NCBI GenBank assembly: GCA_001579985.1
Contig: LRSR01007847.1
Coordinates: 1-22,621 of the forward strand
Direction of reading: 5' to 3'
Length of the DNA stretch: 22,621 bases
Source of the DNA: Hypsibius dujardini
Lineage: Eukaryota; Tardigrada; Eutardigrada; Parachela; Hypsibiidae
A program made the position numbers and the translations under genes. A model generated the notes under the pieces. That model ran no database searches and was not told where the DNA came from. It worked only from the letters and a program-made list of their open reading frames with translations. This document shows, in pieces, positions 1-10,666 of the stretch (positions are counted from its first letter, which is position 1; each line of letters starts with the position of its first letter).

Positions 1-40
<40 letters not shown>
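1..40. repeat. (CA)n microsatellite at window edge
   Basis: Twenty uninterrupted CA units run from the first base of the window, so the tract probably continues outside it. It lies in a gene-free stretch. Confidence 0.97.
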
Positions 41-43
<3 letters not shown>

Positions 44-749
44 ACAATCGCAGGACTCAGAACAATCCTACCAGCGGATCCCGATAGAAAACCATCGAAC
101 AAAGGCATAGGCAATTCAGCGGGAGCAGTCTGAATGACATTTCTTTTCAGTCGCTGGAATGTGCTCCGCAACAGCTTAGCCGTCGCCCCATACTGCTCCG
201 TGTAGGCAACCCGACGTTCGTCGTCCTAACTTTCTATCTAATATTATTTCGATCAGATATGGAGCGGAGGGGGAGTGAGGGTGACTTGTTAATAAAAAAA
301 GTAGTGGTATGTTGTTTTGTTGAGGGTAGGGCACGGTCGCTACGAGTTGATAAGGTGTATGTATACAGCACTCATAAAGAATTAAGGATGGTCTGGTTAC
401 CAGGCAGGATGGAAAATGCATTTCTCTTCCGACAAGAAGCGCATTTTGCTTCGAAATAACACGAATGGTATCCGTGCATATTGAGTATTAATACTAGTTC
501 TACCAGTAACTGTACTGTTTAATTCATGATCCATCAAAGCACGGGAATGGTTGAGGACCAGGGCAGATGAGCCTTAACGAGAGAGATTGCGTCATAATTT
601 GGCAAGCCACGCAAGCGAGAGGAGCAGAAATACTGTAGGAAACGCGTAGTTAAAAGGTTCTCTTCTTTTCTTCTCCTGCCAGTCTGTCAATACTACCTTT
701 TTTGTGCGTTTTCCTGAATTTCCATAGTATATTCTTCATCTAGCTTTGC
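41..749. other. Gene-free stretch, no feature recognised
   Basis: No reading frame here looks like protein: those that exist are short and without motifs, and I see no RNA gene or repeat apart from the CA tract before it. A pyrimidine-rich run near 655-690 ends in CCAG and could be a splice acceptor or just low complexity. Any promoter of the candidate gene starting at 750/759 would lie here, but I cannot identify one. Confidence 0.5.
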
Positions 750-1407
750 ATGCAGAAAATGTCAAGGATTTGGATCGCCATCGTACTCGGGATCAGCTTG
801 GTGTTCGTTAAGGGTGGAGCTCGTAGAATACATGATTGCGCCAATCAGTCAAGCTATTGACAAACAATATTGCACGCGTAATTTCCGTGAATCAATCAAG
901 CAATGTCTCGTCGTTGAAATCCTTTGTTCGGGTGATTTCAATTCGCCTTCTTCCCTGGTGTGGCTGTTTTCCTTTTCATCCTTTGCCTCTCTGTCTACAC
1001 TGTATCTTGCAAATTAATGAGTTGGGAATGAGCTAATTTATTACGAATTTCTTACTGTTTCTCGTGTTTTGTTTACAGTTTTAGACGGAATTAACGGGGA
1101 ACGGCTGGTCGTCCATGAGGGCAATAATTACACTTTGTCCTGCGACCTGACCGCAGAAGCGTTGGGCCCATCCTCGGCCGTCCGGTCAGTCATGTGGCTC
1201 TTATTTTTAGGGGGTGGCGCAAGGTAATTCGAGTGCCATGTTGCAGATTATGATCTTGGTCATTTGCCTGACACTTTCTGTCATTGACATCCTCCTCCTC
1301 ATCATGCTCCCCTGGTACGTAGAGGTTAGTGTTCCATAAACTTGGTTTCCTTGCGTCCCTGCCGTATCTTTTTGTCTGACCGTCTGTCTGTGTGTCACTC
1401 TGTCTGC

Positions 1408-1458
<51 letters not shown>

Positions 1459-1762
1459 TTGTCTTTCTGACTGTCTGTTTGAATGGGTGTCTGTCTGCCT
1501 GACTGCCTGTGTGTCTGCTTGGGTGCCTGCCTGTGTGTCTGCATGCTGGACGGCAATTCGTTAAATGGTGATTCTGTTTCATTAGGCACGGTTCTTAGTA
1601 CTAGTATTCTAGCCTATTCTACAGACCCTCCTGTTCTTTTTGGTCGTTTTGGCGACACTTGCTTTGGTTTTCGCCCAATCGCCTGGAAGAAAACGGACTA
1701 CGATGGAGGATTGCCCTGCGACAGCAGTACATGAATCGTCTGGGCTTGACGTGATTGTGTAA
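750..1762 (+). CDS. Candidate immunoglobulin-like, single-pass membrane protein (splicing unresolved)
   Basis: Three pieces suggest a small surface protein. Piece 1 (ATG at 750 or 759, to about 822) begins MSRIWIAIVLGISLVFV, a signal-peptide-like sequence, and can be cut at a GTAGAA donor in phase 1. Piece 2 (from 1079, after a TTTACAG acceptor, to about 1223) reads in matching phase and contains RLVVHEGNNYTLSC followed 18 residues later by V-M-W, as in the B and C strands of an Ig domain. Piece 3 (1625-1762, after TCTACAG) has the hydrophobic run TLLFFLVVLATLALVFA, then a basic stop-transfer GRKR and a short tail ending D-V-I-V and TAA. The second Ig cysteine is not found, and piece 2 (phase 2 at the AAG/GTAATT donor) does not join piece 3 (phase 0) directly, so an exon is missing or the gene is broken. 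A second hydrophobic run lies at 1241-1312. Signal-peptide and Ig pieces are moderately convincing; the whole gene is a hypothesis. Confidence 0.35.
1372..1548 (+). repeat. CTGT tetranucleotide tract
   Basis: Near-perfect CTGT units at the centre decay outward into CTGCCTGT and TTTGTCTGT variants. The tract lies between the Ig-like piece and the transmembrane piece of the candidate gene and reads CTGT on that gene's sense strand. Long frames on both strands here are repeat artefacts. Confidence 0.95.
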
Positions 1763-2906
1763 GTATTTGCCCGACTGAGCTTCCGGTTGTTTCATTTGGA
1801 TTGATCTCTTTTTTAAATGTGGGTGTTTTTTTGCTAGTGTTTGTAAGATGATATTAGTTAAGTAATTTCAGTTTGAGGACTGGCTGGACTGCATGTGTGT
1901 TCTTTCAGACTGGTCATCCGAAAATAAGCCAGACTGCAAACAATTCTTTTAGCCAGCGGCAGATGTTTAAAATGTACCGTATGAGGGTAGAGTGAATGCA
2001 CACACAAACGAAATACAAAAACAACTAGACATTTGGATTGTTCCTGACGGTTCGCGAGTGAGTACGCGTCAGTGCATGTTTTCTTTACACGGAATACTCG
2101 CGCTCCACGGCGTTGACGAAACGGGGGCGGCTCCAGTAACACGGCACTGGGTAGGGGGATCTTCCAGATGATCATGCTATACGTTCCGGATTCTCGAATT
2201 CACTAAGATTGCAAAAGTTATTCACATAAAAATTTCAATGGCAGATTGACCGTTGGGCTGACCGTTTCCCCCCCCCCCGCTAGCGTCCAAAATTACCTTG
2301 TCCCGCGAGGGGAGGGGAAGAGGGGAATTTTTAGACTGTTCTCGTTTTAGTTTATCGTCGTCGTCCCCGTCCCCCCGGCGAGAGGGAGGCAATTTTTTTG
2401 CCACCCCCTGCAGAAGGCTTGCCTTTCCCTCCGGGCCCATCTCAATCCGCCACTCGGGAATTTCCGCGAAAAATGTGGATACGGCAAAAAATTAAAAAAT
2501 AAGAGCTGCGATGGATGGCCAGTATGAACGACGGAATCATAGATTGAACGAAGGAAAGATCTGTGTGTCCGAAAAATGGCGATCGACGTCGAGCGGGCGG
2601 TCGATCTGCTTCACTGCGAACGTAACGAACAAAATTAATTCATCAATCAAGCACTCGGTTGAATTGTCCGACAGTCGCTTTGGATCACTGCTTTCAGTTC
2701 AACTAATAATGCACGAACTTTTCCATGTTTTCATTATTACAAAGGTATGTGTTTTTTTTCCTCTCTTCTATTTCTACCGATTTCACGCTTTTCCCCTTTT
2801 TTTACCACCCTATGGAAAAAGCAGGAGTACAGTACTAGTATCAAATCCGCAAACTGGACTCTCGCTCCTTATTTGTGGAATTCCCACAGCTTGGCAGTTG
2901 TTTTTA
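1763..2906. other. Spacer with G/C-run segment upstream of gene A
   Basis: No convincing gene is seen. Positions 2266-2440 are rich in G and C runs (a C10 run near 2269-2278, several GAGGGG blocks), with a base composition unlike the flanks. From 2511 a frame stays open through to the start of gene A at 2907. It has no recognisable domain, so it may be chance or an alternative 5' extension of gene A. The promoter and 5' UTR of gene A should lie here but cannot be pinpointed. Confidence 0.45.
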
Positions 2907-5900
2907 ATGGAGAAATCGCACATCCACATTCTCCGCTCCAACGGCGTCGCCTATGGAAGCCGCTGCGAAAGTACGAGGATTTGTGTTGTGAATTGTGTAC
3001 TATGAGGAGCACTTATTACAAATGCTGGTTGTAATTTCTTGCAAATTTTAACGCGTCCCACATAACATTTTTGTTTTGAAGAATGCAACACGTCGACGAC
3101 GTTCAAGCGAGGCTCTCTTCCCTGCTCCTCCCTCCATGCCGTGACCGTGCCGGATCTTCCAGCTGCCAGACGAGCGGTGGCGGGATTACCGCAACAGTTG
3201 AAACTCTGCAAACTGCCATCAGGGGAAGGTGGGGGGGTTTGGTCCAAAAATCGGCAGTAAAAGAACTTTCGAGTTTGTGTAGCGGTTCCTTTGGTTGATT
3301 GATTGGCTGATTGATTTGGGACGCTGGCCTGATACTGTGTATAGCGTAATAGTATGTGTTTCTCTTGATTGATTGGCATATTGCGTGGTTATAGTTTTTG
3401 TTAATTTAGTTTTATTTGTATAATTTATTTTAATTATTTTAATTTAGTTTCTGCCTATCCGTTTCTCAGTTTAATTAATTTTATTTATTTATTCAGTTGA
3501 ATTAGTTTAATTTAGTATCTGCCTATCAGTTTTTTTGAAAGTCAATAGTTTTGCTTAGGTTTTAAATATTACTTTTTTCCCCCTAAATAAACTAGTAGCA
3601 TTTATTCAATGGATTATGGATGTCTTGTCGTCTCTTCAGCCTTGAACTTCATCTCACCTATTTTTCTGATATTTTCGATTTTAAATAAGATGGATTTAAT
3701 TTAATTTATTGTTGCAAGGTCGGTTTTCAGTTTTGTCGATTGTTACTAGTACTAGTTCTGGTTGTTAGAATGTTTTTAAATTTAATTATATCAGATTGTC
3801 AAATATCGATTATTTTTTCACAAGATGGATCGGGATGGAAAGTCTGCGCGAAGACTGCCATCGCGGAAGCGACCGTGTTCGGTCCGATTTCCGGCGCAGT
3901 GACGGACTTCAACAACGATCCCGGCGGATTCGCCAAATGGATGCTGGACAACCTGAAGGACGCCCTGCGCAGCTGCTATGGACTGGTCGGGGATTCATGC
4001 AACTGGATGAAATTTGTCCGCGTTGCGGAGACGGCTGTCGCGGAAAATCTCGTCGCATTCGAACGGACTGGACAGATCTTTTTTATGACGATCGAGCGAA
4101 TTGCGTCGGGAGAGGAACTGCGACTGCGCTACCTGGACACGTGCCCGGCAACGGTTAGCCGAATCAGCAGTGCCGGTGTTTACACCGAACCAAGTTCGTC
4201 CAGGTCCGGCATCTCAACGTCAGACGCTCCTGCCACCGGTATGTGCCTGGGCTTAGCTAGCACAGGAAATGTCATAAGCAGGCTCAAAGGCAATCACATA
4301 CGAGTAGACACAAGCTGTGGTAAAATGTAGCCATATACGCAGACAGTCAACCACATTGCCAGACCGACTCACTGACAGACAGACTGACACGCAAGCTGTA
4401 GTTCATGCATGTAGACACTTACTGTATTAACTTGTCTTAGTTTTTGTTTTTGAAATTTGGTCTGGCTGGCTTCTTTTTTAACAGCTGTCATCGAAACCGA
4501 AGCGACTGACACCGGGAATGGTCCACGACGAAGCCTTAGAAAGAAGCGGAATCTGCCCATAGTTTCCGATTTTGTAGTCTCTGCTCCCATGCAAAAGCGG
4601 CGAACGAAATCTCTCCCAGAAGCAGCCTTAGAAGTAGAAGCTTCTTGTGAGCCTTCAATTTCAGTGAGGCAGGCTGAACCGGGGCAACAAACTGGTAAGC
4701 CTATTGTCAGTGTGTATACTCCTGTTTGTATAATATTTGGCAGTTGACCGTCATTCGACACTCATGTGTTATGTTCGTTTACGTATATTTTCCTTACCTG
4801 CTTCCAAATGCTTCTGCCTGTATGTTAGTGTATCTGCTTATTTGTCAGTATGGTTTCCTGACTGTCTTTGTACCTAACTGTATACTTGTACTTCTGCCCG
4901 CCTGCCTATTTTCTCTGGTTTCATGGGTGCCTGTCTATGTTGCAGGTTATGTACTTGCCTATGCATTTTTTGCCTGTGCGTCTGGCCTGGCTAGCCTGTA
5001 TCTCTGACTACAGTGTTGTCTGCCTATCTGCCTTTGTGGTTTCCCTTTGTTGATGCCTGTGTGTCTTCTTGTGATGTTGATTCTTGTGTGGTTGGCCTTA
5101 TCGCGTCTATGTAGTTGAATGCCTATCAATACATGTGTTGTGTTTGCGTCTGTGTGTATGTTTGTCTGCACGTTCTCTCGCGATTGCGTTTTGGACCTTT
5201 GACAGCTTTTACTCAACTTTAGGTACGGCAGACGTACAATCTGCTCAGAACGAGCTCATAGTGGAGAACGATCCCTCTCCCCAAAGGAACCTTCACAGCG
5301 TCAAACGGCAAAGCCACATGCAACACATCGAGGCGAAGCTGCAACTGATCATTGACATCAATCCTTACCAATTCGCCGAATGGCAAGCTTCCTACGGCCT
5401 GTGGAAGTTGGCATTTGAACGACTCGTCGCCACCGGGCTTCTGCTCGACCAAACCGAAGGTCCGCATCGCTTGAAATCCCTGATCAACCGGCAAATCGAC
5501 GCCTATAAAACCAAACTGGAGCGGCATGTCCAACAAAACTGCACCGACATCACTCTGCCCTCCTCACCGAAGGAGCACCTCCTGCAACGCCTCCTTGATC
5601 TGCAGGTAATGTTGCTTGAGCTACAAAGCCATATTTAAAAAATTACTTTTATTTAAAGTCTTATCATTTACTGTTATAATAATACGGGATGATTTATTTG
5701 AGTTATATTTTAAAGATATATGCTGAAAATATGAATGTAAATTTTAAATTATAATTGAAATTTATTATGTTCTTTTGAATTCTTCTTAATTCTTAATTCA
5801 GTCAACTTTGCGTGAATTATTTTGGATTTTATTTCAATTCAAGCACATTATTTTAACAACATTGTCTGCAGGTCAGTGCGGCGGAAGAGTGGGACTTTTC

Positions 5901-7603
5901 TTGTGAGGAGTGCCGCGTGGACTTTATCCGCGGTGACCTGCTGCTGCTGCACCAGCGGTTTAAGCACGGCCCGGCGGAGGAAGAGACTGAAGCGGAGCGA
6001 GAAACGGCTTGCCTAGCTTGCGGTGCGCAACATGAGACGGTGTTAGACCTGGCGGACCATGTGGAGAAACATGGCCGACCCTCGGCAGCAGTGAAAGCTG
6101 CCATTGACTTTCCCTGCCCCAAGTGCAAGCAACGCTTTGGGAAGGACAAGTATCTTATCCGACATTTGGCGCGAATGCACCCGGAGGGAGAAGAGTTGTT
6201 CAAGTGTCCGGAATGTCCCAGGGGATTTGATTCGCTTGCGGCCATGCGGAAGCATAACACGGTATGCAGACAAACAGACAGGAAGATAGGCAGGCAGGAA
6301 AGGAGATAGATAGACGGATAGATAGACAGACAGACCGACAGACAGACCGACAGACAGACCGACAGAAAGACCGACAGAGAGGCCTACAGAAAGAGACAGA
6401 CATTTAAAATATATAGGCATACCGCCGACATGTCGTATTTTATTAACGTTTGATTGATGTTCTAATTCTGTTTCAAGAGATGCCATGGGTCGAAAAAGAC
6501 GATGGAATGTGCTGTATGTTTGGAGAAACTACCGGACCTTGTGGCACAGCAGGCTCACATGGAGACACACCGCGCGGAAGACGGGACGTTTCCGTGCCCT
6601 TACTGTGTTGGCAAGACGTATGGTGATTTCAAGCTACTCCGTAAACACATTCGAACGAACCATGGGAAGGACTCTTTTCCCTGCCCGGTTTGCGGGAAGG
6701 TATTCAAGCGGATGACGGCACTTGTCGGTATGACGAACATATGGGTCCTTTGCTTCTCTTTCGCAACTGTTCGCGTCTGCTGTCTGTTTCCGTGTCTGTA
6801 CGTACCCCTATTTGCTTCTTCTGTGCATCTATCTGGTTCCGGTGTCTTTTGATCCATGGATTATCTGGTCTGTCTGTCTGTCTGTCTGTTTGTTTGTATG
6901 CTTGTCTGTTCTGTTTGTCTGTCTGTTGCTGTGTCTGTATTTGCAATTTGTATGATCATCTGTCATGTACATGTACGTCGCTTGCCTACCTCATCTGATC
7001 GTCCGTATGCCTTTCTGTCCGGTGGTTCTGATTCTTAATTTGAGTGGTATCTCTCTTTTACTTTCAGTTCACGAGGTGGTCCATTTGGCCAGCTTCGCCC
7101 ATGAATGCCGCACGTGCGGTCGGAAATTTAAACGCCGGGAGAAGCTGTTGGACCACGAAAAACGTCTACACAAGAGCCACCGCGAGTACAAATTCAAGGA
7201 TCGCTCGGAAAGCATCGCTCGCTCCTTCGCCAATGCCAAGATCTGTGCATTCTGCACGAAGCAGTACGCCAGCGCACAGCGACTGCTGCAGCACCAACGA
7301 CTGCGCCATCCGGAGCAGTACAAGTACGTGTCGGAACGAATCGTCGTCGGGCAGGTCATGGGGAGCGATGACGGTGGTCTGCATGTGGAGGTGCAAGAAG
7401 TGGACGTGGCGAGTTCCGGTTCTGGTGTAGCTGACAACAACGAGGAACCTGAGCACTATGCATCACCTGTCGGTGATGCTGGAGGTGAAGCTAACGCCGA
7501 GGTAGCGGCGGTCACTGACAATCACCAGTTTGAGGAGATCGGAGACACGGAAGCGAACGATGCCAGACCGGAGTTGAATAGGCCTGTCGCTGGCCAGGCG
7601 TGA
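2907..7603 (+). CDS. Gene A: PRDM-type zinc finger protein, 797 aa, with one copy of the unrecognised 94-aa domain
   Basis: Predicted nuclear chromatin or transcription regulator. Exons: 2907-2970, 3082-3228, 3825-4238, 4485-4694, 5223-5605, 5872-6261, 6478-6727, 7068-7603; all GT-AG, phases match, sum 2394 nt. Order: zinc knuckle (residues ~20-41; the first splice creates C-E-K-C), an LPQQLKLCKLP segment, PRDM SET-like domain (~71-185; V-F-G-P-I-S-G, N-W-M-K-F-V-R, NLVAFERTGQIFF, G-E-E-L-R-L-R-Y), basic linker exon with RRSLRKKR and QKRRTK (likely nuclear signals), the unrecognised domain (313-406, I-N-P-Y-Q-F), nine C2H2 fingers (416-700) and an acidic tail. Knuckle plus SET resembles the PRDM7/9/11 group; as in PRDM proteins, the N-H-x-C motif of other SET enzymes is absent. 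Enzyme activity is unproven. The tyrosine conserved in B and C as [EQ]-Y-A is replaced here (Y-L-D-T-C). Start: first ATG upstream of the knuckle giving a leader as short as in B and C; the frame is open further upstream. AATAAA at 7859. Confidence 0.85.
3082..3228 (+). other. Gene A zinc-knuckle exon
   Basis: 147 bp, phase 1 at both ends, acceptor TTTTGAAG and donor GTGGGG. With the last base of exon 1 it encodes C-E-K-C ... C-S-S-L-H and then LPQQLKLCKLP, matching the knuckle exons of B (141 bp) and C (147 bp). Spacing between the cysteine pairs is longer (12 residues instead of 8), so zinc binding here is less certain. Confidence 0.8.
3825..4238 (+). other. Gene A PRDM SET-like domain exon
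   Basis: Bounded by phase-1 introns on both sides. Encodes V-F-G-P-I, then S-C-N-W-M-K-F-V-R-V-A and an I-F-F-M-T-I strand before G-E-E-L. These are the diagnostic blocks of PRDM domains and align with exons 10738-11133 and 18501-18929. Confidence 0.9.
4339..4392 (-). repeat. Short degenerate GACA tract, gene A intron 3
   Basis: CAGA/GACA units on +, the sense strand of gene A; strand is given for the CTGT orientation. One of the three tracts that break the usual CTGT-sense rule of this window. Confidence 0.7.
4750..5170 (+). repeat. Degenerate CTGT/CTGCC-rich intron, gene A intron 4
   Basis: Much of the intron 4695-5222 is built from decayed CTGT, CTGCCTGT and TTTGT units on the sense strand. 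It produces apparent Cys/Leu/Val-rich frames that are not genes. Confidence 0.7.
5324..5605 (+). other. Unrecognised 94-aa domain, gene A copy
   Basis: Encodes L-Q-L-I-I-D-I-N-P-Y-Q-F, a W-K-L-A-F helix, a central helix with R-x9-Y-K-T-K-L-E, then S-P-K-E-H-L-L-Q-R-L-L-D-L-Q. It is the most diverged copy: it aligns with the five gene C copies in the NPYQF core, in overall length and in ending at a phase-0 splice site, but lacks the L-R-x-W motif. Confidence 0.75.
6264..6400 (-). repeat. GACA/GATA tract, gene A intron 6
   Basis: Mixed GACA, GATA and GGCA units on +, i.e. CTGT on the antisense strand. It starts immediately after the donor at 6262, in an intron that separates the two histidines of finger 4. 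Confidence 0.93.
6866..6940 (+). repeat. CTGT tract, gene A intron 7
   Basis: CTGT and TTTGT units on the sense strand in intron 6728-7067, which interrupts finger 7. Confidence 0.93.
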
Positions 7604-7858
7604 GATCTTTGAGAAGGCTGAGACAAGCTTCACGGAAAAGTGGTGGTGACTGTGGATACTTTGTGTTTATGCTACTAGTAATTTACTCATTGGTTTTTTC
7701 CCATAAATAATGGTACGGTCTGTAGTTCCATTTCTTCCTGAATGACGATGTCGTACTCTAAAACGGACAGCGGCCATGTAGTTGCGACCACTGTCGACAT
7801 TCCCGTCTTATCATCCCCTCGTTTGAGGAACCACCTCAATGAATACTAAAGCACTATA

Positions 7859-7864
7859 AATAAA
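7859..7864 (+). terminator. Poly(A) signal AATAAA, gene A
   Basis: Canonical hexamer 256 bp after the gene A stop codon. Confidence 0.6.
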
Positions 7865-7932
7865 CTAGAAGCCGAGGCTATTCGTTTGAAATAGTCTGTA
7901 CCTACTTCAGGCTATTTGATACAAAAGACATT

Positions 7933-7938
7933 TTTATT
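7933..7938 (-). terminator. Poly(A) signal AATAAA, gene B
   Basis: TTTATT on +, about 370 bp after the gene B stop codon and facing the gene A signal. Confidence 0.55.
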
Positions 7939-8308
7939 GTCGGAAAAGTAGGAGAAAAGTTAACGGTTTTCGATGTTTAAAAACGCTTTGAACGCTGTTT
8001 TGTCAAAATGTCGTTCTTGACCGCACGCTCGGCTACCTGGCTCGTTAGTTTTGTTACTATTCATTCGAATTTTGTAACCGACCACGGAAAATGTTCGTCA
8101 CACGCCAGTCAATCGGAACGTACAGAAAAGTCTACTTTGCCAAAAAAAGTGTAACTGGGCTCGTTTCTGCACATACAGGGAAGTATCCTCTCTATGAACA
8201 CTGCCCAGCAGCTCTGCAAGAGGTCCATCCACTTAAAATCACTTACAATAATTAAACAATTAAAAAAAGAACCCCTGAAACATACGCTCGAAGCCAGCTC
8301 ACACGTCA

Positions 8309-10623
8309 TCATGACCGCCGGCCGGCCGGCGCAGGCTGCTGCAGCAGCATCTCCAGGTGCTGCTTCCGCTGATGGATCGCCAGCCGCTCGGGATTGGCGT
8401 ACTGCCGCGTACAGAACTGGCACACCAACGCCTGGGCAAACTGCCGCGCGACCCGCTCGGCAACTTCGTTGATCCGGCCGCTGCCGTTCTGCCCGCCGCC
8501 CTCCGGGTTGTGGAGGAGTTGACGGTGCTTGTGGAACTGCTGCTTCCACTTGAAGCGGCGCCCGCAGACCGCGCATACATACGGATACACCGCCGAATGG
8601 GTGGCCACGTGACGGTTCAGGTGGGTCTGCCGTTTGAAGACCCTGTGGCAGGTGCCGCAGGTGAAGGTCTTGTTGTGGTGCTGGGACCGGTAGTGCCGCG
8701 AGAGGACGTAGTACTCGGGGAAGGACTTGTCGCACATCCGGCACGCCAGCAGACCCTCCACGCGGTGGGATTCCAGGTGCTCGCGCAGTTCGGCAGGGGT
8801 GGGGCAGTTGGTCAGGCAGATGCAGCACTGGTGGAGCGGCAACACCGAGTGGCGGCGTTCATGGATCCGGAGGGCGGCCAGGTTGAGGAACTTGCGCTGG
8901 CAGGTGCGGCAGGTGAAGGTCTTGAGCGCGTCTGCGGCTGCGGCCTCCGCGGCGGCTTCCACCGGGTGGAGGCGCTGCTCGTGTTTGAGTAGACTGTCGG
9001 CGCTAGAAAATGTGGGCGGCTTAGGGCAGCGCTTGCAGGTGAAAGAGGTTTTTTTGGTGGACACCGGTCGACGATGCTGGTCGATGTGCTCGAGAAAGTT
9101 GCTCGTGCTTACTCCAACGAATGCACAACCTACGAACCAAGACAAATGGTGCAGAGCAGTACTCATTTCAAACAGATTCTACAACCACGTAGTATCTTTC
9201 AAATATTCAGACACCACTGCAGTATAACCTGATGTTTTCTGTCTATCTGTTTTGTCTGTCTGCCTGCATGCCTGCGTTTCAATGTGTCAGTCTGGTATAT
9301 CCCCGTGTCTGTATGTTTAGTTGTCTAGACGTCTGTCTGTCGCTATGCCTAAATGCCTATCAAATTGTGTACGTTTCAGTTAACGAACACCTGCAGTGTT
9401 TCTGTCTGCCCGCCTGTTTTGTCTGACTGTTTGTTTACTAGTGCCAAGGTGTCTGTCACTTGTCCGCGAGTGTGGCTGTCTGACTCTGTGATCTGCATAT
9501 GGCTTGTCTGCCTTGCAAAGTGACTCATACCTGGACACTGGAATGGAAACTCCTCACCAACCCGCTCTTTTCCATGCCGTCCACCATGACACTCTACCAA
9601 CTCAGCCGACCGAAACTGCGCCGGACAATGAGCACATGTGAAGAACACCTCCTTCGGTTTTGGGACCGGCGTTTCCTTCCGACTTTTTCGCTTCCTCTTG
9701 TTGGAATTCGGCAGGGTCAACTGCTCCAATACGACCAGTGATGATGAGCGAGGAGTAGCGGCAACTGGTTTAACTTTTGTTTGTTTGTGTGGTGACTGTT
9801 TCGGAATATACGGCGGATCATCATCGTCCGACGGGTCCATTGAGTGGTCAGACTCCGCGTCTTGTAACTTTGAGTGGGACGGTTGGTGTAATGCCAAAAC
9901 GGGAGACCATCCGCGATCAGCTTCCAGGGCGGAAATGACGACTTCATCGTCGCCATGCAGTGCTGTTTGTTGGGAGAGATACTTTGTAGGGCGACGCGAA
10001 GCCCGAGAAACCGGAAGGGAACTGGGGTGTATTTTGCTGACCGATGGAGTCGCTAAAAAAGCAGACCGAAAATTCTAGTTGTGAAACTGAATTAGAAAAT
10101 TGACAATGAGCAGCACAACTAGTCGATAAGTAGCAGATAAACTGACATATACGGAGCAGAGACAGAGAAACAGACAGGCAAATAAACTGATAAGGCAGAC
10201 AGACAGACAAATAAGACAGCTAAGAAAAGACCGACATAGTTAGGTAGGTATCCATCCAGACTAAAGGCTGGTTTATTCTTCTACAGGAGTCTTCTATTGT
10301 AAACTTTCTTGATGTCACACGTGCGGTTAGATATCTTGTAGCTTGTCCAGGCGCTTCAGAAATTACCTGTATACAAGAGAATAGGATCGATCCTACTTTT
10401 TCAAATACATAACGCGCGTAAACCGACCGAGGTTAACGCATAAACAGCTGCACGTCACATGTCACGATGACGTGCGGTCGCGTTACAATTCAGGCATTTG
10501 TAAAAGTATAGACCAGGCTTAATAAACTGTTAGAATGTAACTGACAGATACACATGTATGCCTACAGATAGTCAGGATGACAGATAGAAGGATAGAGAGA
10601 AAGATAGACAAATAGAGACAGGC

Positions 10624-10666
<43 letters not shown>

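Larger units (their letters stand above)
7604..8308. other. Convergent 3' region of genes A and B
   Basis: The stop codons of A (7601-7603, +) and B (8309-8311, -) face each other across 705 bp. AATAAA on + is at 7859-7864 and AATAAA on - is at 7933-7938, so the two mRNAs could end within about 70 bp of each other without overlapping. No other gene is seen. Confidence 0.7.

Noticed and set aside
1185-1210. A 26-base GTCAGT...TTTTTAG micro-intron in the Ig-like piece
   Set aside because: Far shorter than any other intron here (minimum 61 bp) and the resulting frame soon stops.
1190-1589. Long - strand frames rich in R/Q/T/D
   Set aside because: Translation of the GACA tetranucleotide repeat; no start context, domain or splice support.
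2266-2440. G/C-run segment as a promoter CpG island
   Set aside because: Mostly homopolymer runs and not rich in CpG; no transcription evidence can be seen.
2907-3228. A KRAB domain at the N-terminus, as in vertebrate PRDM9
   Set aside because: The leader before the knuckle is about 20 residues in A, B and C, too short for KRAB or SSXRD.
6043-6486. - strand frame with repeated VGLS/VCLS units, looking membrane-like
   Set aside because: Hydrophobic pattern comes from the CTGT repeat opposite gene A exons and an intron. The same artefact appears at 9232-9426, 10519-10734, 13206-13406, 13959-14234 and 15263-15445.
8357-8992. Long + strand frame (211 codons) opposite gene B
   Set aside because: Antisense shadow of the GC-rich finger exon; no recognisable domain, while the - strand frame has nine fingers.
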